Below are positions 1 through 8,345 of a stretch of DNA of 47,749 nucleotides, one piece after another (the stretch's first letter is position 1; every line of letters starts with the position of its first letter). This DNA comes from Eubacteriales bacterium (GTDB lineage Bacteria; Bacillota; Clostridia; Monoglobales; Firm-18), in the NCBI GenBank assembly GCA_028697835.1, contig JAQVDK010000004.1, forward strand, positions 1 through 47,749, given 5' to 3'. The notes under the pieces are model-generated. The model made no database searches and was not told where the DNA came from. It was given only the letters and a program-made list of their open reading frames with translations. Both the position numbers and the translations under genes were made by a program.

Positions 1-66
1 CAGACTGATATTTGTTAAGCAAGTCAATCACCAACCCCTAAGATTTCTTACCTATATTATATCAAA

Positions 67-111
67 AAAGTGGCAAGAATACCAGCTTTTAGCCGTTATT
101 TTTGCCACTTT
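67..111. repeat. 10-bp perfect inverted repeat AAAGTGGCAA...TTGCCACTTT
   Basis: Arms at 67-76 and 102-111, read directly in the sequence; no good CDS in this region. Confidence 0.6.
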
Positions 112-123
112 GTCTACAGTCTG

Positions 124-148
124 AAACCGCCAAATATGGCGGTTTTTT
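124..148 (+). terminator. Rho-independent terminator
   Basis: AAACCGCC-AAATAT-GGCGGTTT hairpin followed by TTTTTT. Confidence 0.8.
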
Positions 149-244
149 ACGTTGCAGGAAATTACTATCAAATAATTGTCGCGTTAAATGCTCGTTGCAT
201 ATACTTTGTGCGCGATATGCCCACATTAGTCCGCGAACACTTGT

Positions 245-296
245 CCGTTGGGCACTGCCCGTTGGGCACTGCCCGTTGGGCACTGCCCACTTTTTT
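245..296 (+). repeat. Three perfect tandem copies of 14-bp CCGTTGGGCACTGC, terminator-like
   Basis: Copies at 245-258, 259-272 and 273-286; each contains the palindrome GGGCA-C-TGCCC; array is followed by CCACTTTTTT. Confidence 0.8.
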
Positions 297-356
297 ATGC
301 CAAAAAATACAAGTTGTGATTGTATTCTGCAAAATTTGACAAAATTAAAATAAGTA

Positions 357-385
357 TCGACAAATTACACTTTTTTGGTTATAAT
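357..385 (+). promoter_or_regulatory. Sigma-A-type promoter for HD-GYP gene
   Basis: TCGACA (357-362) - 17 nt - TATAAT (380-385) upstream of the CDS at 443. Confidence 0.65.
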
Positions 386-442
386 ATAGTCATGTTTGTA
401 TTTTGTAAGGCATTAAAAACATAAGCATTTATAGGTGATGGA

Positions 443-1531
443 ATGAGAAAAGTACATATTGACAATGTAAAGCCGGGGGATATAAACGGAAAAGCTATTT
501 ATAGCTTATTGAGCAGACAGCGTTTGTTAAACAGGGGCGTCCCCATATTGCCCCAGTACATAAAACGTTTAAAGGCAATGGGAGTATCCTATATTTATAT
601 CGAAGATGATATTTCCGAGGGAATCGAACCCCAAACAATGATTCCGGAAGAGCTGGATTATGAAGTAAAGCAATGTATTTCAAGTGTAATGCATAAAATA
701 AAAAACGGCAAAGACATAAGCGACATGAGAGATGTAAGCGGCGTGGTGGGAAAAGTAATGGACAGCATATTTTTATCTTCTGACTTAAAGATTAACATTA
801 CTGATATAAGAGCTGTCGATGACTATACATTTTCGCACAGCGTGTCCGTATGCACGTTGGCTTTGATATTGGGAAGCGCCTTGGGCTTTAACGAGTTGGA
901 GCTTAGGGATTTGGGCATAGGCGCTATTTTGCATGACATTGGAAAAATCAAAATACCTAATTCCGTTTTAAACAAAAAAGGTAAGCTTACAGACGAGGAA
1001 ATGGAGATAATTAAAACCCATACAACCAAAGGGTTTAATATTTTAAGAAAATATGATACTCTAAGCAGAAATTCTGTGTATGTGGCCTTGGGGCACCATG
1101 AACGCTATGACGGTTCTGGCTACCCCAATGGTTTTACAAACGAACAAACCCATATATACTCACGTATAGTCAGCATAGTTGATACTTTTGACGCGATGAA
1201 TTCCGACAGGGTTTACAGAAAGGGCATTGAAACAAAGAAGGTTATTAATTATCTTAGGCTTATGAGCAATAAGCATTACGACGGGAAGCTTGTAGAAAAG
1301 TTTATAGAAAAGGTAAATGTGTATCCCAACGGAACAATGCTTACTTTAAACACAGGGGAAAAGGCAATAGTTATAGAATCTAATTTTAATGACCAAGAAA
1401 GGCCGAAAGTGAGGATTTATGCAGATGAAAACGGCAGGTTGTATAAATCCTTCAAAGAAGTTGACCTTTCGACGGATATAAGTTATTCAATAACGCAAAC
1501 TGACATGATTATGCAAGACGACGTGGAATAG
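443..1531 (+). CDS. HD-GYP domain protein, probable c-di-GMP phosphodiesterase
   Basis: HD motif HDIGKIKIP and HHERYDGSGYP signature in the ORF. Confidence 0.9.
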   Translation: MRKVHIDNVKPGDINGKAIYSLLSRQRLLNRGVPILPQYIKRLKAMGVSYIYIEDDISEGIEPQTMIPEELDYEVKQCISSVMHKIKNGKDISDMRDVSGVVGKVMDSIFLSSDLKINITDIRAVDDYTFSHSVSVCTLALILGSALGFNELELRDLGIGAILHDIGKIKIPNSVLNKKGKLTDEEMEIIKTHTTKGFNILRKYDTLSRNSVYVALGHHERYDGSGYPNGFTNEQTHIYSRIVSIVDTFDAMNSDRVYRKGIETKKVINYLRLMSNKHYDGKLVEKFIEKVNVYPNGTMLTLNTGEKAIVIESNFNDQERPKVRIYADENGRLYKSFKEVDLSTDISYSITQTDMIMQDDVE

Positions 1532-1637
1532 TGTATAAATATTCATTTATTTACAAAAAAGTATATAATTTCCCCCAAAATTCGACAAAATTCGATAAAA
1601 AAATGAAAAAAATATACCATAATATAAAAAAATTCAA

Positions 1638-1667
1638 TTGACACAATGCAGTAAAATGTGGTATATT
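1638..1667 (+). promoter_or_regulatory. Candidate sigma-A promoter of the fla/che operon
   Basis: TTGACA (1638-1643) - 18 nt - TATATT (1662-1667) upstream of the first co-directional operon gene. Confidence 0.5.
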
Positions 1668-1681
1668 ATCATATGTTAGTA

Positions 1682-1718
1682 TATTTTGTATTATATTGTC
1701 GTGATATAATACAAAATA
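1682..1718. promoter_or_regulatory. 15-bp perfect inverted repeat in fla/che leader
   Basis: TATTTTGTATTATAT (1682-1696) - TGTCGTG - ATATAATACAAAATA (1704-1718). Confidence 0.75.
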
Positions 1719-1777
1719 ATTATGAATTTTACATAAAAACGGTTGCCTGCCGGGCACTTTTTGTGAGGTGAAGACTC

Positions 1778-2959
1778 ATGAAAATTGGCAAGGTGTCCCC
1801 TGTAAGTTCTAAAACATCCATCGCACCACTGGCAGTTCCTTACAGGACGGGAGATGTTGTTGTTGTACAACTGCAAACTGTTGCGGGCTCCTCGGGGGAG
1901 GTAGAATTAAAATTTCCCGGCGATGAAGTTCTAAGCGCTGTGTTAAAAGGCGGAACATCGCTTAATAAAGGCGATTTTGTCAGAATAAAGGTGCTGGGGA
2001 ATACCGAAAACAAAATATATGCCGAAATTCTTGAAGCCAACAAGGATTTGAAAGTAAGTAGCAACAATATAGCTTTTTTGCTTTCCAGGATAAATGTTGC
2101 AACTTCCAAGGAAAACCAATCGATTGCCATGCAAATCCTTAGGAACAATATGGAGTTAACTAAGGGTAACATTGAAAAAATTAAAAGCTATATTGAAAAT
2201 TTCCCGGAGTTTTCATTAGAGAAAATAGTATTTATGATGAAGCATGATATGCCCTTTTCAAAGGAGTACGAAACAGTGTTGGACGCCATGGCAAGGCACG
2301 ACAGCTTTTTAGGCAAAAATCTGCTTTCACTTATAGGGGAAATTTTGGCAGGTCATGATGAAAACAATAAGCTTAAAAAGCTTCTTAAAAAGTTTTTTAT
2401 AAGCCCGGGCAGCCCAGACTTTAAGCCGGAGGATTTAAGCAGTAAAAGCACCTTGGATAAGCTTGCAAGGCTTTTTTCATATCTGCAGTCAAACTACAAG
2501 GGACATAAAAATATTGACGATTTGCTTGGCACATATATTAAAAGCTTGCAAACAAGGGAAGAAATAGCAAACAAACTGCAGCATTACATGGCTTTTTTGC
2601 AAATTCCCGTCAATATAAACGGGAATTACGACGAGGCGGAGTTTTACTCGGCGCCCGGTCAGGGAAAATTTAACAAGTCGGTTTTTCTAAGAATACCTAC
2701 ATCAAATTTGGGTGTTTTGGGTTTTTTTATAATTATAAACCATGAGCGGCAAATAGAGCTGCATATAAGCGCTCAGCAGACATCGTACATAAAACATATA
2801 AAAAAATCAATAATGAGGCTGTATAGACTGCTTGGCGATGTTGGCTATAAATTGGTTACAGTCACCTATAACAAAATTCCGGCTGACATTTCCTTGTATA
2901 ATTTTACGCAGTATTCAAAACTTTTAGGTGAAAAAATAAAATTTGACGAGAGGATGTAA
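1778..2959 (+). CDS. FliK-like / flagellar hook-length-control-related protein
   Basis: ORF with ATG and GTGAGGTG upstream; C-terminal region (LGVLGFFIIINHERQIELHISAQQ...) resembles FliK C-terminal-like folds; position before an FlhB-C homologue. Confidence 0.5.
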   Translation: MKIGKVSPVSSKTSIAPLAVPYRTGDVVVVQLQTVAGSSGEVELKFPGDEVLSAVLKGGTSLNKGDFVRIKVLGNTENKIYAEILEANKDLKVSSNNIAFLLSRINVATSKENQSIAMQILRNNMELTKGNIEKIKSYIENFPEFSLEKIVFMMKHDMPFSKEYETVLDAMARHDSFLGKNLLSLIGEILAGHDENNKLKKLLKKFFISPGSPDFKPEDLSSKSTLDKLARLFSYLQSNYKGHKNIDDLLGTYIKSLQTREEIANKLQHYMAFLQIPVNINGNYDEAEFYSAPGQGKFNKSVFLRIPTSNLGVLGFFIIINHERQIELHISAQQTSYIKHIKKSIMRLYRLLGDVGYKLVTVTYNKIPADISLYNFTQYSKLLGEKIKFDERM

Positions 2960-2962
2960 GGC

Positions 2963-3121
2963 ATGGATAGAATAGGCAAGTCAAGATTTTTAACCGAGAA
3001 GAGCAAAATCACTGAGGTTTTGAATGAAAAAAAGGTGGATGAAATATCGCCTGAATTATATGAAGTCATATCTAAGTTTCTTATCTTCGTTGAAGAATCT
3101 GACAAAGCTTATGATAAATGA
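2963..3121 (+). CDS. Short FlhB C-terminal-like protein (FlhX/YlqH-like, truncated)
   Basis: 52-aa ORF MDRIGKSRFLTEKSKITEVLNEKKVDEISPELYEVISKFLIFVEESDKAYDK; VDEISPELYEVISKFLIFV aligns with FlhB VDMEIPAELYEAVAEILAVV encoded at 19403-20446. Not in the supplied ORF track. Confidence 0.65.
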   Translation: MDRIGKSRFLTEKSKITEVLNEKKVDEISPELYEVISKFLIFVEESDKAYDK

Positions 3122-3153
3122 CGGCAGTATATTTTCAAGGAGTGTGTTTGCAG

Positions 3154-3747
3154 GTGATAATAAGTGCAGCCGATATTTACATACAAAAAATAAATCAAAT
3201 ACAGGCAAGGATTCCGGTAAAGATTGTCCAAAATAATCAATCCGAAAGTTTCCAAGATGTTTTAAGTCTAAAACTCGAGGAAAAATCCATTCCATCTTAT
3301 AATTTGCCTAAATTAAGCAAATCAGATGATGTATCTAATGCCCCAAGCAATTTTTATAATATTATAAAAAGCGCTTCTTCAACGTATGGTGTTGACGAAG
3401 GGCTTATTAGTGCTGTTATTAAAGCTGAATCGAATTTCAACCCCTTGGCGCTGTCAAAGGCGGGTGCCATGGGGCTTATGCAGCTTATGCCCGCAACCGC
3501 AAAAACGCTAAGTGTTGCCAACCCATACAATCCGGAGCAAAATATTTTTGGCGGCACCCAGTATTTAAGACAGCTTTTAGACAGATACGACGGCGATGTA
3601 AAAATGGCTCTTGCTGCGTACAATTGCGGCTCGGGAACGCTAAACAGGCTAAATATTACTGATTTGGATAACTCGGTGCAGTTTGCAAAGCTTCCGTCGG
3701 AAACAAGAAATTATATAAAAAAGATTATGCAGTATATGGGGTTGTAA
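3154..3747 (+). CDS. Lytic transglycosylase (SLT domain)
   Basis: ESNFNPLALSKAGAMGLMQLMPATAK and AYNCGSGTL motifs; GTG start at 3154 preceded by AAGGAG; the ORF is open to 3118. Confidence 0.9.
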   Translation: MIISAADIYIQKINQIQARIPVKIVQNNQSESFQDVLSLKLEEKSIPSYNLPKLSKSDDVSNAPSNFYNIIKSASSTYGVDEGLISAVIKAESNFNPLALSKAGAMGLMQLMPATAKTLSVANPYNPEQNIFGGTQYLRQLLDRYDGDVKMALAAYNCGSGTLNRLNITDLDNSVQFAKLPSETRNYIKKIMQYMGL

Positions 3748-3768
3748 ACGAGAGGAGGAGCTTGGAAA

Positions 3769-4179
3769 GTGAGGATATTTAACAGTCAGTTAAATGTTTT
3801 GCAAAGAGGGCTGGATGCGTCATGGCTAAAAGGCGAGGTTATCGCCAACAACATTGCAAATGCAGACACGCCCGGGTTTAAAGCCTCTAAGGTTAACTTT
3901 GAAGCGGCGTTAAGAAGGCATACAGGTGCGGGCGAAGGTGCGGGCGGCATGAAAAGAACAAGCGCCAAGCACATGGACGTATCGACAAGAAAAGGCTCTT
4001 TGGAATCTTTTGTAGAGCCAAATACTTCCACCTCCAAAAGGCTTGACGGAAACAATGTTGACATAGAATATGAAATGGTGGAGCTTGCCAAAAACAATTT
4101 GCTCTATCAAGCATTAATTCAAGAGGCATCAAAAGAGCTTTCAAAAATAAAATATGCCGTAAATGAAGGCAAAAGATAG
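3769..4179 (+). CDS. flgB: Flagellar basal-body rod protein FlgB
   Basis: NNIANADTPGFKASKVNFE motif; operon position. Confidence 0.95.
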   Translation: MRIFNSQLNVLQRGLDASWLKGEVIANNIANADTPGFKASKVNFEAALRRHTGAGEGAGGMKRTSAKHMDVSTRKGSLESFVEPNTSTSKRLDGNNVDIEYEMVELAKNNLLYQALIQEASKELSKIKYAVNEGKR

Positions 4180-4207
4180 ATGAAATAAAAGGAAAAGGAG
4201 AGTGCAT

Positions 4208-4645
4208 ATGAGTTTTTTAAGTTCCTTTAATATTAGCGCATCGGCGCTTACTTCACAAAGGGTAAGGATGGATGTTATTTCAGAAAACATTGCAAATTCT
4301 GAAACAACGCGTGCAAACGGAGTACCTCAAACTCCATACCGCCGGAAGGTGGCGGTGCTTGGCAGCGCAACTAAGCAGCTGTCGTTTAATGATTATTTAT
4401 CAAAATACACTTCTTCAGGTGGGGTTAGGGTTAATGCCATTTTAGAAGATAACTCTCCTTTTAAAACAGTCCATGACCCAAGCCACCCCGATGCCGACGA
4501 GAACGGGGACGTAAGAATGCCGAACGTTGATATAGTGCAAGAGATGATTGACATGATGTCGGCAACACGTGCGTATGAGTCAAACATTACCGTTTTGGAT
4601 GCCATGAAGTCTATGGCGCAGAAGGCTTTGGAGTTGGGCAGATAA
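4208..4645 (+). CDS. flgC: Flagellar basal-body rod protein FlgC
   Basis: N-terminal rod motif and C-terminal ATRAYESNITVLDAMKSMAQKALELGR. Confidence 0.95.
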   Translation: MSFLSSFNISASALTSQRVRMDVISENIANSETTRANGVPQTPYRRKVAVLGSATKQLSFNDYLSKYTSSGGVRVNAILEDNSPFKTVHDPSHPDADENGDVRMPNVDIVQEMIDMMSATRAYESNITVLDAMKSMAQKALELGR

Positions 4646-4676
4646 TTAATAGATTTAAAAGTATGGAGGTTGCATA

Positions 4677-4964
4677 ATGAACATTAATTCTATTTCGCAA
4701 ATAGGTGGCAGTACATATACAAGCACGCCCAAAGCATCTTCAAAAAATATGTTTCAGGATATTTTGGACAATGCAATCAAAAATGCAAACGAGACCGACT
4801 TGGCAAACAAATCTGAAATTGGCAAGATGCTTTCCGGAAATACAGATGATTTGCATACTTCCATGATTGCCATGGAAAAAGCGGAAATCGCGCTTCAATA
4901 TACAATACAGGTAAGAAATAAAATATTGGATGCGTACAACGAAATTATGCGTATGCAGATTTGA
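4677..4964 (+). CDS. fliE: Flagellar hook-basal body protein FliE
   Basis: Size, ALQYTIQVRNKILDAYNEIMRMQI C-terminus, location. Confidence 0.93.
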   Translation: MNINSISQIGGSTYTSTPKASSKNMFQDILDNAIKNANETDLANKSEIGKMLSGNTDDLHTSMIAMEKAEIALQYTIQVRNKILDAYNEIMRMQI

Positions 4965-5018
4965 TTTACTCTATTCCAATATAGACAAAAATAATAATAG
5001 TCCGGAAAGGATTATGCT

Positions 5019-6563
5019 ATGGAAAAGTATTTTAAGACAATAACATCTCAATTGAATAATTTTTGGAATAGCGAGGATAAGAAACGTCGCAACAAGATAC
5101 TTGTAATAAGCGGAATAATACTTTTTGCAATAATTGTTTTTGCGTTTTTGGTCACTCGTACCCAGTACACTGTTTTATATAGCAATCTTGACAGCAAAGA
5201 GGCAGGGGAAATATACAACAAGCTTGTTGAAATGAAAGTGGACGTAAAGCCCCAGGGCAGCGGAACGATTTTGGTGTCAAAAAAGCAGGAAGCGGTTGTG
5301 CGTATGCAGCTTGCGGCAGAGGGGTATCCTAAAAGTGGATTTAATTACGATTATTCCGACAAAAGCCTGGGCATAGGGGCTACCGATTTTGATAAACGCA
5401 AAACGGACAGGCTTGAGATTCAAGATAGATTGCAAAAAGCTATTAAAACCATGTCCGGCGTGCAAGATGCAATTGTAACCATCAGCCTGCCGGACCAGGA
5501 CAGCTTTGTTTTAAAGGATGACAGACAGGTTGCAACTGCTTCAGTGCTGCTGGTTCTGGGCAACAACACCTTGACGGCAAAGCAAATAAAAGGAATTGAG
5601 GAATTGGTTGCAAAAAGCGTTTTAGGTCTAAAGCCGGAGAATGTTTCCATTATAGACAGCAATATGAATGCCTTAAATGCAAACATTTCTAACGAATCAG
5701 AGCTTGTCAACTCCAATTTCGAAATTGAAAACGAGGTAAGAAACACCCTTCAAAAACGTGTGCTTTCGCTTTTAGAGCCCGTCTTTGGGAAAGATAATGT
5801 TGTAGCTTCTGTAAATGTGCGTTTGAATTTTGACAAGCAAGTAACAGAGGTTACACGCTTTGAGCCTGTTGTGGACGATGAAGGGATAGCTGTCAGTATA
5901 AACGAGCTTAAGGAAAACGTTAGCAACAGCACGCCACAAGACCAATCCGGCCAAATAGAATATGCCATGGGCGCAAACAATCAAGGCGAATATGAAAGAG
6001 TTGACAGAACGATTAATTACGAGGTCAATCAAATAAAGGAAAAAATTGACAAGGCACAGGGCAATATTGAAGATATAACCCTTTCAATTCTTATAAACAA
6101 CAGGAATATTGACAATAGTATTTTAGAGGATGTTCAGCAAATTGTTGCAACTGCTGTGGGAGTGGACAGGGAAAAGGTTACTGTAAACGGAATGGATTTT
6201 GAAGGCAGGAAAGCTGATGTTGAACAGGTGGAAAAAGCATTAAAGCAAGCAAACAGGGAACGCATGTATAGTCGTATCATGGATATTGCAAGATATGTTT
6301 TAGTTTTGTTGGCGGCAGTGTTCCTACTGTTTATTATAAGCAACCTTCTCACAAAGCTAATTGCAGCACAAAGAAAACCTGCTTATGCCGAAAGAGCCAT
6401 CAGCAGCATCAACGAAGCTAATGCCAGAATAGGCGAAGATTTTGAAGAGGTTTCGGATGAAGCACAAGAACATATAATTCAAAAACAAAAAATTGACCAT
6501 TTAATTTCGACAAAACCGGAAATTGCTGCAAAGCAAATAAGTGATTGGTTGAACGAAGAATAG
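5019..6563 (+). CDS. fliF: Flagellar MS-ring protein FliF
   Basis: YTVLYSNLDSKEAGEIYNKL, two TM segments, C-terminal FliG-binding tail. Confidence 0.97.
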   Translation: MEKYFKTITSQLNNFWNSEDKKRRNKILVISGIILFAIIVFAFLVTRTQYTVLYSNLDSKEAGEIYNKLVEMKVDVKPQGSGTILVSKKQEAVVRMQLAAEGYPKSGFNYDYSDKSLGIGATDFDKRKTDRLEIQDRLQKAIKTMSGVQDAIVTISLPDQDSFVLKDDRQVATASVLLVLGNNTLTAKQIKGIEELVAKSVLGLKPENVSIIDSNMNALNANISNESELVNSNFEIENEVRNTLQKRVLSLLEPVFGKDNVVASVNVRLNFDKQVTEVTRFEPVVDDEGIAVSINELKENVSNSTPQDQSGQIEYAMGANNQGEYERVDRTINYEVNQIKEKIDKAQGNIEDITLSILINNRNIDNSILEDVQQIVATAVGVDREKVTVNGMDFEGRKADVEQVEKALKQANRERMYSRIMDIARYVLVLLAAVFLLFIISNLLTKLIAAQRKPAYAERAISSINEANARIGEDFEEVSDEAQEHIIQKQKIDHLISTKPEIAAKQISDWLNEE

Positions 6564-6574
6564 GAGTTGAACGA

Positions 6575-7585
6575 ATGTCACAAAGCGTAGTGCTTTCGGG
6601 AAGAGAAAAGGCGGCCATACTTTTGGTATCGGTTGGAACTGCCAATGCAGTCAAGATTTTTAAATACCTTAAGGATGAGGAAATAGAGCAACTAACAACG
6701 GAAATAGCAAAATTGGGCAAAGTGGAAGTGGAAATGCGCAAAGCTATTATTGAGGATTTTTCCAAGGCTTGTCGCGTCAAATCCTTTTACAACGATGGCA
6801 GCATTAACTACGTTAAAGAAGTTTTGGAAATGGCCATCGGTCCGCAAAAAGCAGCTCAGCTTGTTGAAAGACTGATGCAGAGTACTCAGGACAGGCCCTT
6901 TGACTTTATAAAAAAGGTGGACCCCAATCAACTCTTGAATATTATACAAAACGAGCATGCACAAACCATTGCGTTGATATTTTCATATCTTTCTCCTCAA
7001 CAGGCAGCGGCAGTATTGGCTGCCCTGCCTCGTGAAAAACAGGCGGAGGTTGCTACAAGAATAGCTATGATGGACATGACTTCGCCGGAGTTTACAAGCG
7101 AGATTGAGCGAATACTTAGGAAAAAGCTTACATCTTTGGGGAAAGAGTCATATACGGCCAGCGGCGGTATTCAAGCAATAGTGGATATTTTAAATGCTGC
7201 CGACCGCGGCACGGAAAAAGCCATTTTTGAAACCTTGGAGGTTACAGACAGCGAGCTTGCCGAGGCGATTAAAAAGAGAATGTTTGTATTTGAAGATATT
7301 ATTAACCTTGACAACAAGGCGGTACAGCTGTTCCTTAAGGAAGTTGATGTTCATGAGCTTGCATTGGCTCTAAAGAGTGCAACGGACGAAGTTAAGCAAA
7401 GAATTGTTGAAAACATGTCCAAGCGTATGTACAGCATTTTGGAAGAGGAAATCGAGCTTTTAGGCCCTGTTAAACTAAGGGATGTGGAAGAAGCACAACA
7501 AAGGATAGTCAGTATAATCAGGAAATTGGAAGATGCCGGCGAGATAATAGTTTCCAAGTCAGGAGGGGATGAAATAATTGTCTAA
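6575..7585 (+). CDS. fliG: Flagellar motor switch protein FliG
   Basis: GREKAAILLVSVG..., EHAQTIALIFSYLSPQQAAAVLAALP; ATG at 6575 after TAGGAG. Confidence 0.97.
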   Translation: MSQSVVLSGREKAAILLVSVGTANAVKIFKYLKDEEIEQLTTEIAKLGKVEVEMRKAIIEDFSKACRVKSFYNDGSINYVKEVLEMAIGPQKAAQLVERLMQSTQDRPFDFIKKVDPNQLLNIIQNEHAQTIALIFSYLSPQQAAAVLAALPREKQAEVATRIAMMDMTSPEFTSEIERILRKKLTSLGKESYTASGGIQAIVDILNAADRGTEKAIFETLEVTDSELAEAIKKRMFVFEDIINLDNKAVQLFLKEVDVHELALALKSATDEVKQRIVENMSKRMYSILEEEIELLGPVKLRDVEEAQQRIVSIIRKLEDAGEIIVSKSGGDEIIV

Positions 7586-8321
7586 CGTTCATAAACAATA
7601 CGATTACTACAGTACAAGCCAAGTTTATGTAATTACCGAAGAGGATATAGTAATTCCGGAAAGAAACAAGGAAGCAGACTCCTCTCTTGCTGAGCCTGAT
7701 GCCCGCGTGGAGGCTTTGGATGTGGAAAGTATTATTGCAGAAGCCGAAAAAAAAGCTCGAAAAATTATTTCGGATGCGGAAAAAGAAGCTTCTACCACTT
7801 GCAAGGAGGCTGCTGAAAAGGGCTTTGCCCAGGGAATGGCTGAGGGGCTGGCAGAAGGTAGGCAAAAGGGCTTTGATGAATACCAAAAATTAATTTCCAA
7901 GGCACAGCATCTTATTGCCCAGATGCATGAGGAAAAATATAATATATTACATTCCATGGAAGAGGAAATGCTGGAGCTTAGCATTGTAATCGCCGAAAAA
8001 ATTATAGGTAGGGAAATGTCGGAAAACCCAAGGGCTTTTTCCTCCGTAATTGCAAAGGCTTTAAAGAGGGCTGCCGATGTCGAGCGGGCATCCGTTTATA
8101 TAAGCTCGAAGCAGTATGACAGATACGAGTCAATTGACGAGCTTAAGTCTGAGCTGAAAAAACGTGTAGGCATGATTAGGGCGTTTGACATTATAAAAAA
8201 GGAGCTGTCAGACAGCCTTGACTGCTTGATTGTTACCGAATTTGAAGAAATTGATGCAGGCGTGAAAACTCAGATTAAGCAAATTAAAAAAACCCTAAAC
8301 CTTACAGAATCAGTTGTATAG
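7578..8321 (+). CDS. fliH: Flagellar assembly protein FliH
   Basis: FliH-type coiled coil and C-terminal domain; position; TTG start overlapping fliG. Confidence 0.9.
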   Translation: MSNVHKQYDYYSTSQVYVITEEDIVIPERNKEADSSLAEPDARVEALDVESIIAEAEKKARKIISDAEKEASTTCKEAAEKGFAQGMAEGLAEGRQKGFDEYQKLISKAQHLIAQMHEEKYNILHSMEEEMLELSIVIAEKIIGREMSENPRAFSSVIAKALKRAADVERASVYISSKQYDRYESIDELKSELKKRVGMIRAFDIIKKELSDSLDCLIVTEFEEIDAGVKTQIKQIKKTLNLTESVV

Positions 8322-8345
8322 GGCATTTGGGGCGAAGATGTGGAC

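Noticed and set aside
245-286. CRISPR-like array
   Set aside because: Units are 14 bp, contiguous, with no spacers; this is a tandem repeat, not CRISPR.
70-353. Short ORFs on both strands in the head region (89, 64 and 83 aa)
   Set aside because: They run across terminator hairpins and the tandem repeat, have no RBS or recognisable family, and look like chance ORFs.
1720-1778. Possible c-di-GMP (GEMM) riboswitch in the fla leader, suggested by the adjacent HD-GYP gene
   Set aside because: I could not find GEMM-I conserved elements or a class II-like pseudoknot; TGCCTGCCGGGCA is only a small stem.
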